NCBI RefSeq assembly: GCF_030512175.1
Contig: NZ_JAULBL010000002.1
Span: 370,149 to 434,148 of the forward strand
Direction of reading: 5' to 3'
Source of the DNA: Paeniglutamicibacter sulfureus
Lineage (GTDB): Bacteria > Actinomycetota > Actinomycetes > Actinomycetales > Micrococcaceae
DNA: 64,000 nucleotides
The notes below the pieces were generated by a model that saw only the letters and a list, made by a program, of their open reading frames with translations, had not been told where the DNA came from and searched no databases. Positions 34,548 to 42,549 of this stretch are shown one piece after another (position 1 is the first letter of the stretch; each line of letters starts with the position of its first letter). Made by a program: the position numbers and the translations under genes.

Positions 34548-35108
34548 TTACATCGACCGCTGAACAATCCGGTAAACCGTGCTGCCGACGACCCCGAAGA
34601 GCTCGGCGATTTCCGCGCTGGTGTGCTTTCCACTGTGGTGGAGGGCGACGAGGTGTTTTTCCTGGGCGGGGGAGAGCTTGGGCTGCTTGCCGCGGAGCCT
34701 GCCCTTGGCCTTGGCCATCTGCATGCCTTCGCGAGTGCGGGCGCGGATGAGGTCGGACTCGAACTCGGCGACCATGGCCAGGACGTTGAACAGGAGCCGG
34801 CCGACGGGGTCGGTGGGGTCGTGGACGTTCCCACCCAGCCTCAGCTTGATGTGGCGCTTGGTGAGGTCCTCGACGATGTCGCTCGCGTCGGGCAGGGAGC
34901 GGGCGAGGCGGTCGAGCTTGGTGACCACCAGGGTGTCCCCGGCCCGGCAGGCGGCAAGGGCCTGCTGGAGGCCGGGGCGTTCGCGGTTGCGCCCGGTGAG
35001 CCCGTGGTCGACGTAGACCAGATCGTCGGGCACGCCGAGTGCCCTGAGCCCGGCTTGTTGGGCGGCGAGGTCTTGTTGGTTCGTGGAGACGCGGGCACAC
35101 CCGACCAG
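34548..35108 (-). pseudogene. Serine recombinase (Tn3-type resolvase/invertase) lacking a start codon
   Basis: 186 codons of an otherwise complete small serine recombinase. The catalytic Ser is in GCARVSTNQQDL, the arginine motif is KLDRLARSLPD, the E helix reads AEFESDLIRARTREGM, and the C-terminal HTH is SAEIAELFGVVGSTVYRIVQ. Upstream of the LVGCARVS strand no ATG, GTG or TTG exists in frame; the first internal GTG would remove the catalytic Ser. The 5' end was probably cut off at about 35109. Confidence 0.8.
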
Positions 35109-35546
35109 ATGCGATGGCAGGACTTGAGAGTAGCGTTTGCTCCACCTTCACCGGTTATGCATTATCTCGGGCGGGGCTCGTGGGAATCCTACATCCGTGG
35201 AATTTCAATGTTTTTTGATGCTGGATTTCTGTTGCTCGAGTGTCGCGCTGGGGGATCCATGGTCGCGGCACCCAATCCGGCTGAATCTGAAGGTGTGCAG
35301 GAGGTGCGTATCAGGATAGAGATGTGTATATGCTGTGAAAACGTGGGATATTTGGCGAATAAGGTCCGCTTCCTTCCGAAAGTGATCCTGGTCTGCTGGA
35401 TAATCAGTCGAAGTATTTAGGCCGTAGGAAGATACTCCGGCCAGAAAGGAATGATGGACTCTCCAAGCGGCAGTCAATATCACAGTCCAAGCCCTCTGCT
35501 GGGCAAGCACGCCCCAGGGATGCATCACAGCAGGGGGTGCAAATAG
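35109..35546. other. Non-coding stretch, no gene recognised
   Basis: This lower-GC segment between the damaged recombinase and the CNNM gene holds no convincing ORF on either strand. A GGCCG/CGGCC hairpin lies near 35419-35441. The promoter of the CNNM operon should be here, but I cannot assign its boxes. No riboswitch core was recognised. Confidence 0.5.
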
Positions 35547-36893
35547 ATGGAGTGGATATCACTGCTTCTGGCCATCATCCTGATCTTCGGATGTGGCCTG
35601 TTCGTCGCCGCGGAATTTTCCCTGATCACGGTCAGCCGAAATGAAGTCAAGGCGGCCGCTGACGCCGGTGACAAGCGTGCAGTCGGTGTGCTCAGGGGGA
35701 TGGGTACCCTCTCGACCCAGCTCTCCGGCGCCCAACTGGGCATCACCCTGACCAACCTGGGCATCGGCTTTCTTGCCGAGCCCGCCATCGCGGCGCTGGT
35801 CGTTGGACCACTGCAGTCCGCCGGGATGCCCGAAACGGCGGCTCGATCGATTTCCATCGCGCTGGCGTTGGTCATCGCCACCATCTTGACCATGGTCTTT
35901 GGTGAGTTGGTCCCCAAGAACCTCGCCATCGCCAAGCCCTTCGCCACGGCTAAGGCCGTGGTGGGTTTCCAGCGCGGGTTCAGCGTCGTGACCCGGCCCC
36001 TTCTGTATTTCTTCAACGGCAACGCCAACTGGATCGTGCGCCGTTTCGGCATCGAGCCAAAGGAAGAGCTGGCATCGGCACGGTCGGCCGAAGAACTGGT
36101 GGCATTGGTCGGCCACTCGGCGCGTGAAGGGGTGCTGCCGTCGGAAACGGCGGAAATGCTCCGGCGCACCGTGGCCTTTGGCAACCGCCGTGCACATGAT
36201 GTCATGACTCCGCGAACCCGGATGGTTTCGGTCACCGCCGACCAATCCGTCGACAGCATCTTGGCCTTGGCCGCCGAATCCGGTCATTCCCGGTTCCCCC
36301 TGCTCGATGCCCAGGGTCATCGAGCAGACGGGCTCGTACATATCCGCACCCTCTTGGGGGTGCCCCACGCCCGGCGTTCCACCACCCCGGTGGGCGCATA
36401 CGCTGAAACAGCTATCCTGGTTCCCGACACCATCGAATTGGATGAGCTGATGGATCAATTGCGCGGCGGCGGCATGCAAATGGCCGTGCTGATTGATGAA
36501 ACCGGTGATATCGCCGGGCTTATCACCCTCGAGGATCTTGTCGAGGAAATTGTCGGCGAGGTTCGCGACGAGCATGACCCCGAGGAAAACACCGTTCAGA
36601 TCCTCGCGGAGAACCACTGGCTCCTGGATGCCTCCCTGCGCCCGGATGAGGCCAACGATCTGATCGGCTGCGAGATTCCGGAGAATTCCGACTACGAAAC
36701 CCTCGCCGGTCTGGTCACCTTGCATCTGGGCCGTTTAGCTTCCAGGGGGGACGCTGTCACGTTGGTCGTACCGGGATTGCCCGGCCAACTGCGGAAACAG
36801 TTGCTCTTCACTGTCAATGAGGTCCAAGGCGCGCGAATCGCCGCCTTGGACGTGGTGGCCACCGAACTCGATGACCTGGAGGAAACCCGATGA
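35547..36893 (+). CDS. CNNM/CorC (HlyC-type) family membrane protein with CBS pair
   Basis: 448 residues. The DUF21 transmembrane domain covers residues 1-185 (AAEFSLITVSRNEVKAAAD, LGITLTNLGIGFLAEP, GELVPKNLAIAKP). A CBS pair follows from about residue 215 (HDVMTPRTRMV) to 340 (LITLEDLVEEIVGEVRDE), then the CorC/HlyC C-terminal domain. The family exports or senses divalent cations, chiefly magnesium. The stop overlaps the next gene by 4 bp. Confidence 0.92.
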   Translation: MEWISLLLAIILIFGCGLFVAAEFSLITVSRNEVKAAADAGDKRAVGVLRGMGTLSTQLSGAQLGITLTNLGIGFLAEPAIAALVVGPLQSAGMPETAARSISIALALVIATILTMVFGELVPKNLAIAKPFATAKAVVGFQRGFSVVTRPLLYFFNGNANWIVRRFGIEPKEELASARSAEELVALVGHSAREGVLPSETAEMLRRTVAFGNRRAHDVMTPRTRMVSVTADQSVDSILALAAESGHSRFPLLDAQGHRADGLVHIRTLLGVPHARRSTTPVGAYAETAILVPDTIELDELMDQLRGGGMQMAVLIDETGDIAGLITLEDLVEEIVGEVRDEHDPEENTVQILAENHWLLDASLRPDEANDLIGCEIPENSDYETLAGLVTLHLGRLASRGDAVTLVVPGLPGQLRKQLLFTVNEVQGARIAALDVVATELDDLEETR

Positions 36894-37933
36894 GCGATGT
36901 GGTTGGAATCGTTGTCACCCTCGTGCTGCTGGCCGCGAACTTCTACTTTGTGGGAGCAGAATTCGCGTTGATCTCCGCGCGCCGCAGTATCATCGAACCG
37001 CAGGCTGAACGCGGGAGCCGCAGCGCCAAGATGGCGTTATGGGCCATCGAAAACGTCTCCCTCGTCATGGCAGGCGCGCAGCTGGGCATCACCGTGTGTT
37101 CACTTGCTCTGGGATACGTCACCAAACCATTGGTGAAGTACGCGGTGGCCGGTCCCTTCGAGGCGATCGGCATCCCGGCCTCGTGGATCGACCCCCTGTC
37201 CTATGCGATCGCACTCGCCTTGGTGACCTACCTGCACGTCGTGTTCGCGGAAATGGTGCCCAAGAACATGGCCCTTGCCGGACCCGAACGGATGGCCCTG
37301 GTCTTGGGTCCAAGCATGGTGGTCCTGGTGAAGATCCTGCGCCCTGTCCTGTGGCTGATGAACAGCATGGGCAACTTGGTGCTGCGCGGTATGGGCGTTA
37401 CCCCGAAGGATGAAGTCGCCAGTACCTTCACCCGGGACGAAGTGGCCAGCATGGTCGCCGAATCCCGCGAAGGCGGACTCCTTGACCACCACGATGAACG
37501 CCTGCTGATGGGGGCTTTGAGCTTCGATGCCCGCACCATCGGTTCGGTGGCCATCGACTTCGCCCGGGTCCAGACGCTGCCGCGGGATGTATGTGCGGCA
37601 GATGTCGAAGCAGCAGCCGCACATGGCTTCTCGCGCTTCCCGTTGACCGATCCCACCGGCGCCCCGGTGGGTTACGTTCACATCAAGGATGTGTTGGGAC
37701 TGGACCCAGGGGCCCGCATCCTCCCCTTGGAAGACGATGTCGTGCGGGCCTTGCCCGAATTCATGGCCGACCAATCCGTGCGTCCGGCGTTGCAGGCCAT
37801 GCAACGCAATGGTGCCCACCTCGCCCTGGTGCGAGACACGGCAACCGGAGCAATCACCGGAATGGTGACCCTGGAGGACATGCTGGAAGAACTAGTCGGG
37901 CAGATCCGCCACGACAGCAACACCGCACTCTAG
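36890..37933 (+). CDS. CNNM-type membrane protein, short form
   Basis: 347 residues. The DUF21 domain (GAEFALISARRSIIEPQA, LGITVCSLALGYVTKP, AEMVPKNMALAGP) and CBS pair are present, but the protein ends right after MVTLEDMLEELVGQIRHD, so the CorC/HlyC C-terminal domain of its partner is absent. Two adjacent paralogues, one long and one short, are common in actinobacteria and may form a heterodimer. It overlaps the preceding gene by 4 bp. Confidence 0.9.
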   Translation: MSDVVGIVVTLVLLAANFYFVGAEFALISARRSIIEPQAERGSRSAKMALWAIENVSLVMAGAQLGITVCSLALGYVTKPLVKYAVAGPFEAIGIPASWIDPLSYAIALALVTYLHVVFAEMVPKNMALAGPERMALVLGPSMVVLVKILRPVLWLMNSMGNLVLRGMGVTPKDEVASTFTRDEVASMVAESREGGLLDHHDERLLMGALSFDARTIGSVAIDFARVQTLPRDVCAADVEAAAAHGFSRFPLTDPTGAPVGYVHIKDVLGLDPGARILPLEDDVVRALPEFMADQSVRPALQAMQRNGAHLALVRDTATGAITGMVTLEDMLEELVGQIRHDSNTAL

Positions 37934-38159
37934 TCACGGCAACGGAGGGGTGGCCATCATTTCGGTGGCCACCCCACTGCATGCTCCAGCGCCGTTCCCC
38001 ACCCGCGTCCTGGTGGAATCCCGAATACCTGCCCAAAACCGGATCGTGGACTCCCAACTGGCCTGTCGTGAAGGCTCCACAGTCGCCAGGAATTCGCTGG
38101 GTAAATCCTGAATCTTGGACTCATGGCATCAACGACCGGTCGGCGATGTTGTAGTCTGA

Positions 38160-38275
38160 TTTGTATCAAGGGGAGTACTCCCGTTCGCGATCGGTCCGTC
38201 AATACGTATGCATTGGTGCATCCCGGGCCATCGGTTCTGATCTGATCAGAGCGGAGGAGACCTTGGCGTCATGTC
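38160..38275 (+). promoter_or_regulatory. yybP-ykoY-type manganese riboswitch before terC
   Basis: The two conserved segments of the class are present: CAAGGGGAGTA (GGGGAGTA at 38170-38177) and GGAGGAGACCTTGGCG (about 38253-38268). The P1 stem pairs CAAGG (38167-38171) with CCTTG (38261-38265). The intervening arms include GATCGG and a TCTGATCAGA hairpin at 38236-38250. It lies 28 bp before the terC start, as in other Mn-exporter genes. This is recognition by eye, without a covariance model. Confidence 0.82.
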
Positions 38276-38302
38276 CACGCAATATCCCTTTGGAGTACCC
38301 TC

Positions 38303-39325
38303 ATGCAGGTATCGCCCCTGATCTGGATCATCACCATTGCCGTGACGATCGTCTTCTTCGTTTACGAATTCTTCGTCCACGTGCGCAAGCCCCACGAGCC
38401 GTCCATCGGTGAATCCGCCCGATGGTCGGTGTTTTACATCAGCCTCGCACTGCTGTTCGGTGTCGGTATCGGCACGCTCTCGGGATGGACATACGGGGGC
38501 GAATATTTCGCCGGTTACCTTACCGAAAAGGCACTGTCGATTGACAACCTCTTTGTTTTCCTGCTGGTCATGGGTGCGTTCGCCGTACCGAAGATCTACC
38601 AGCAGAAGGTACTGATGGTAGGCATCATCATCGCGCTGGTACTGCGTGGCATCTTCATTGCCGTCGGCGCGGCGCTGATCGAGAACTTGTCCTGGATCTT
38701 CTACGTCTTCGGCGCCCTGTTGCTCTTGTTGGCCTACCGGCAGGCATTCTCAAACCACGAAAGCGATCCGGCCAACAACCGGTTCATGCGCTTCATACGC
38801 CGCCACTTGGCGGTGACCGATGAGTACCACGAAGACAAGCTCACCGTGAAGAAGGACGGCAAGCGGTTCGTTACCCCGATGCTGCTCACCATCATCGCCA
38901 TCGGGTTCGTCGACTTGATCTTCGCTGTCGACTCGATCCCCGCCATCTACGGGCTCACCGACCAGGCCTACATCGTCTTCACGGCGAACGTCTTTGCCTT
39001 GATGGGGCTACGCCAGCTGTTCTTTCTCATCGGCGGCTTGCTGGAGCGACTGGTCTACCTCTCCCAAGGCCTTGCCGTCATCCTGGCGTTCATTGGCGTG
39101 AAGCTCGTCTTCCACGCACTGCACGTCAATGAGCTTGCCTTCATCAACGGCGGGCAGCCGCTCCTGTGGATCCCCGAAATCCCGATCTCCTTCTCCCTGC
39201 TCTTTATTGCCGCCACGATCACCGTGGCCACCGTCGCGAGCCTGTTCAAGACCCGCGGCAACCAAAAGCGTCCCGCTGCACCTGCACCGAGCGATCCCTC
39301 CACCACGAAGGATGACTCCAAATGA
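38303..39325 (+). CDS. TerC/Alx family membrane protein, probable Mn(II) exporter
   Basis: 340 residues with eight or nine helices. Signature segments are EKALSIDNLFVFLLVM near residue 75, DLIFAVDSIPAIYG near residue 205 and LRQLFFLIGGLLERLVYL near residue 238; the two Asp residues form the putative metal site. TerC/Alx proteins export manganese. The riboswitch directly upstream agrees with induction by Mn. GGAG lies 7 bp before the ATG, and the stop overlaps the next gene. Confidence 0.92.
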   Translation: MQVSPLIWIITIAVTIVFFVYEFFVHVRKPHEPSIGESARWSVFYISLALLFGVGIGTLSGWTYGGEYFAGYLTEKALSIDNLFVFLLVMGAFAVPKIYQQKVLMVGIIIALVLRGIFIAVGAALIENLSWIFYVFGALLLLLAYRQAFSNHESDPANNRFMRFIRRHLAVTDEYHEDKLTVKKDGKRFVTPMLLTIIAIGFVDLIFAVDSIPAIYGLTDQAYIVFTANVFALMGLRQLFFLIGGLLERLVYLSQGLAVILAFIGVKLVFHALHVNELAFINGGQPLLWIPEIPISFSLLFIAATITVATVASLFKTRGNQKRPAAPAPSDPSTTKDDSK

Positions 39326-39809
39326 GCATGTTCTCCAAACTCACCGGCCTCGCCCTGAAAGCCCTGGACAAGTCCGGTACGACGAATCAGCCCAAAGCGC
39401 CGGCCAGAAAGACTGGCGTGCGATCGTGCGCACTGCAGCAGAAGCCGATACCCTGACCGGCGACGGACGCGCCACCGAGGGTTCTGCCGGCCGTCGGCCA
39501 GCTTCCCCCGATGCGTGCCGTGCACAGTCGCACCGCTCCGATTCGCGTGTTCCATCCGGAGTGATCAGCAACGCCGACCGGGCGGCCATCGCGCGCTACG
39601 ATTACCTCCTGGAAACAGCCGATCCGCACCAAATAGAGCAGATGCACCGCGAAGCCTTCGAACGCCTGACCCCGGCCCAGCGGGATCAAATCCAGCAGCG
39701 GATACGCACGGAACTTCCCATCAAGGACCATCCCCGAACCTCCGGTGCCGATGACCTGGCCCGAACCGCCATAGCCCTGCCGGCAGCGGCTCTGCTGGGG
39801 ACAGAATGA
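39322..39809 (+). pseudogene. Frameshifted conserved hypothetical gene coupled to terC
   Basis: The ATG at 39322 overlaps the terC stop and starts MSMFSKLTGLALKALDKSG. That frame stops early, while the +2 frame carries on from about 39395 as DWRAIVRTAAEADTLTGD and, later, AAIARYDYLLETADPHQIEQ and MHREAFERLTPAQRDQIQQR, ending at 39809. The two halves look like one actinobacterial protein of unknown role (about 160 residues) with a frameshift between them. A sequencing error cannot be excluded. Confidence 0.7.
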
Positions 39810-39841
39810 GGGCGTTCGCACGTTGGCATGCGAACGCCCTC
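39808..39841. terminator. Bidirectional terminator
   Basis: A 13-bp perfect stem GAGGGCGTTCGCA / TGCGAACGCCCTC with an 8-nt loop, followed by ATTTCATTTTT. It lies between the terC operon and the convergent alcohol dehydrogenase. Confidence 0.92.
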
Positions 39842-39870
39842 ATTTCATTTTTCCCTGGCCCTACTTCTGG

Positions 39871-40974
39871 TTAGTTCCCTGTCTGAGGTCTTAGGGCGGC
39901 CTTTGTAACCGCGCCTGATGCTACATCGGCAAGTGCTTCGTTCACGTTCTCCAAGTCGTATACGGAGAGTATGGAAGCCAGATCGTGATTCTTGACCAGC
40001 TGCGGTAGTGATTTCACGTACTTGACGTAGTGTGCCGGCGAGAAGCCCCAGGATCCGAACACCTTGAGCTGCTTCTTGGTGATCAGGTGGGGGTTGATCG
40101 GAGTGGGGCCGTGATCCGTGTATTGCCCGAGCACCAGTACCTGGGCGTTTGGCCGCGCCAGGTCTATGGATTCGGCCACCGCGGATGGTATACCGGCGCA
40201 TTCGATTACGACGTCTGCTCCCTGGCCGGCAATCTCGTGGAAAGCTGCAAGACGTGCTTCGGCGGTCGGGTAGGTATCCATATCGATCGCGATATCCGCA
40301 GCTCCTATCTTCAAAGCGACCTCAATACGCGAGGTTGGGCCACCTAGGATGATGACCTGGGCGGCGCCCATGGCCTTGGCGTACATGGCCGAAGCCAGAC
40401 CCACCGGCCCGGCTCCCTGGACCGCGACGATCGAACCGGGTTCGATCGTAAGGTTTTCAACGACACCATGGATGGCGGTTGGTCCCGCGCAGCCTAGTGT
40501 GATTACCTCCTCGAAGCTGACGGTGTCCGGCAGCTTGATGATGGTCGTACCTGCTTCTAGGGATATGGTTTCTGCCCAGCCACCTTGAAGGTGTGGTGCA
40601 TCCGAAGCTTTGCGGTTGATGCCGTAGATCTTGCGGTTGAGGCAGAGCGTTGGTTCTTTCAGCACAAGGCATTCGTAGCAGCTGCCGCAGGGAATGTTGT
40701 TGGCCCATACAACGCGGTCGCCCACCGTCAGTGGTTGGCCCTCAACGTCGGTGGTTAGTCCCTCGCCAAGTGCCCGGATATGGCCGACTCCTTCGTGTCC
40801 CATGGCCAGTGGCAGAGGCACGGAAAGGTGCCCGGTGCGCAGGTGGACATCGGTGCCGCAGATTCCGCCGAGCGCAACATCCACCAGGGCGCCGCCGGGC
40901 GCTGCGGAGGGCATTGGATACTCCTGCAACTCGACCGATTCATTGAATTCTTTCAACACAGCCACTTTGGGCAT
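39871..40974 (-). CDS. Zinc-dependent medium-chain alcohol dehydrogenase
   Basis: 367 residues. The catalytic zinc ligands are in GGICGTDVHL (Cys), MGHEGVGHI (His-Glu) and CAGP region (Cys); a structural zinc lobe is reduced (NNIPCGSCYECLVLKEPTLC). The Rossmann motif is GAGPVGLASA near residue 185. It oxidises an alcohol to an aldehyde or ketone with NAD(P). Within the cluster it may feed the aldehyde dehydrogenase. GGAG lies before the ATG. Confidence 0.9.
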   Translation of the reverse strand: MPKVAVLKEFNESVELQEYPMPSAAPGGALVDVALGGICGTDVHLRTGHLSVPLPLAMGHEGVGHIRALGEGLTTDVEGQPLTVGDRVVWANNIPCGSCYECLVLKEPTLCLNRKIYGINRKASDAPHLQGGWAETISLEAGTTIIKLPDTVSFEEVITLGCAGPTAIHGVVENLTIEPGSIVAVQGAGPVGLASAMYAKAMGAAQVIILGGPTSRIEVALKIGAADIAIDMDTYPTAEARLAAFHEIAGQGADVVIECAGIPSAVAESIDLARPNAQVLVLGQYTDHGPTPINPHLITKKQLKVFGSWGFSPAHYVKYVKSLPQLVKNHDLASILSVYDLENVNEALADVASGAVTKAALRPQTGN

Positions 40975-41087
40975 GGAACTACTCCATTCTTGGGGCCATT
41001 GTCAGGTTTATTTTTTCCTGAAAGGCTCGCTGTCCATTAATTTGATTCTTGTAAGCGTATCGTCCGACGATTGCGCCTTCGCGGCTG

Positions 41088-42410
41088 TTAGTCGGCCGAG
41101 ACGGAAACGGCGTCGGCTTCCTGCGGGCTGCGGGGATCCTTGGCCCTGCGAGCCAGGGCAATGGCCACGAATCCAATGGCCGCGGCGACGGCAATGTACG
41201 TGGCTACGGCCGTGGAAGAGCCGGTATTTTGCATCAGGTACGCGGCGATGAACGGAGCAGGAGCCGAGGTGATGATTCCACCGAGTTGATAAGCCAGAGA
41301 GCTACCAGTAAAGCGAACTTCGGTCTGGAAAAGTTCAGGGATGAAGCTGGCTACAGCTGAATAGGCGGTTGCGTGCGCAATGGGCAGAGCCAGGATCATC
41401 GCAGCAAGAGCGCCCATCGGTTCCCCGGTGTTGACAAGCCAGAATACCGGGTAGATCAGAAGAGCGACTAGGGCGGCACCGGCCAGCATGACGGTTTTCT
41501 TGCCAATTCGATCGGCGAGCATTGCGACCAGTGGGATGGTGAAGACCTGGATGCTGGCCGCGATGATCAGGGCAATAAAGACGGATTCACGGTTGAGTCC
41601 AACGTGAGCGGGACCGTAGCTGAGCAGGTAAACGGAAGAGATGTAGAAGATGATGTTCGGTGATGCCAGCGTCAGGGTGCCGAGGATTAGTGGCCACCAT
41701 GCGGTGCGCAGCAACTCGAAGAGTGGAACTCGAACTTCACGCTTTTCCGACTTCATCTTGAGGAATTCCGGGGACTCCGTGATCCGCAAGCGGATGAACA
41801 ATCCAACGAGGATCAAGAGGGACGAAATCCAGAAGGGTACCCGCCATCCCCACGCATGGAAGGAGGCTTCGTCCATCTGCTGCATCAGCAAGAAGATGGT
41901 GGAGGAAAGGACCAGTGCAGCAGGGACGCCCGACTGGGTCCAAGATGCGTAGAAGGCCTTCTTGTTCTTCGGCGCATGTTCCAGAGCCATAAGGACCGCG
42001 CCTCCCCATTCGCCGCCGACGGCCAATCCTTGGAGGAAACGGAGCACGACCAGGAGGATCGGGGCCCAGATGCCAATGGCATCGTAGTTAGGCAAGAAGC
42101 CGACGAGGAAAGTGGAGACACCCATCAGTATCAGGGACCACACGAGAATGGTCTTGCGGCTAACCTTGTCACCGAAGTGGCCAAAGAGGATGCCACCAAA
42201 AGGGCGGGCGATAAAGGCGACGGCAAAGGTGGCGAGCGCTGCCAGGGTCCCGGCTGCGGGTGACAACTGGGGGAAGAACTGGTCATTCAGAACGAGGACC
42301 GCGGCAGTGCCGAAAATATAGTAGTCATACCATTCGATGGTGGTACCGATCATCGAGGCGGCTGCTACGCGTCTCGCCGGATGGCGATGCGTCTGCGCAA
42401 CGTTGGGCAT
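41088..42410 (-). CDS. MHS-family MFS transporter (metabolite:H+ symporter)
   Basis: 440 residues and 12 helices. It opens RRVAAASMIGTTIEWYDYYI, and the loop 2-3 motif is GHFGDKVSRKTILVWSL, followed by LRFLQGLAVGGEWGGAVLM; these are diagnostic of the MHS group (shikimate, citrate, proline/betaine, dicarboxylates). It is the probable uptake system for the substrate of this cluster. It is divergent from the aldehyde dehydrogenase. Confidence 0.92.
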   Translation of the reverse strand: MPNVAQTHRHPARRVAAASMIGTTIEWYDYYIFGTAAVLVLNDQFFPQLSPAAGTLAALATFAVAFIARPFGGILFGHFGDKVSRKTILVWSLILMGVSTFLVGFLPNYDAIGIWAPILLVVLRFLQGLAVGGEWGGAVLMALEHAPKNKKAFYASWTQSGVPAALVLSSTIFLLMQQMDEASFHAWGWRVPFWISSLLILVGLFIRLRITESPEFLKMKSEKREVRVPLFELLRTAWWPLILGTLTLASPNIIFYISSVYLLSYGPAHVGLNRESVFIALIIAASIQVFTIPLVAMLADRIGKKTVMLAGAALVALLIYPVFWLVNTGEPMGALAAMILALPIAHATAYSAVASFIPELFQTEVRFTGSSLAYQLGGIITSAPAPFIAAYLMQNTGSSTAVATYIAVAAAIGFVAIALARRAKDPRSPQEADAVSVSAD

Positions 42411-42472
42411 CTATTACTCCGCTCAGGGGGCTTCACAAAATATGTACTTTATGTCACAGCCATACTTCCTTG

Positions 42473-42483
42473 CATGTAACATG
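42473..42483. promoter_or_regulatory. Candidate GntR operator
   Basis: CATGT-A-ACATG, an 11-bp palindrome with further TATGT and TTGCATG half-sites around it, in the 139-bp gap between the divergent transporter and aldehyde dehydrogenase. FCD-type GntR regulators often bind short TnGTnnnACnA-like palindromes. The adjacent GntR is the natural candidate. Confidence 0.4.
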
Positions 42484-42549
42484 TATGTCAAGAACGCTGC
42501 TGAATTCAGTGTGAAAAATGTGCAATCTAGTATAGAAGGAAGATGTCAT

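Noticed and set aside
34297-35151. 284-codon frame covering the recombinase and the SIR2 start
   Set aside because: Only its last 46 codons are meaningful (SIR2 N-terminus); the rest is the wrong frame of the recombinase.
34623-35420. 265-codon plus-strand frame opposite the recombinase
   Set aside because: Antisense to a gene with clear catalytic motifs; no domain of its own.
38303-39325. Tellurite resistance as the role of TerC
   Set aside because: The Mn riboswitch directly upstream makes metal export the better-supported role; no other ter genes are present.
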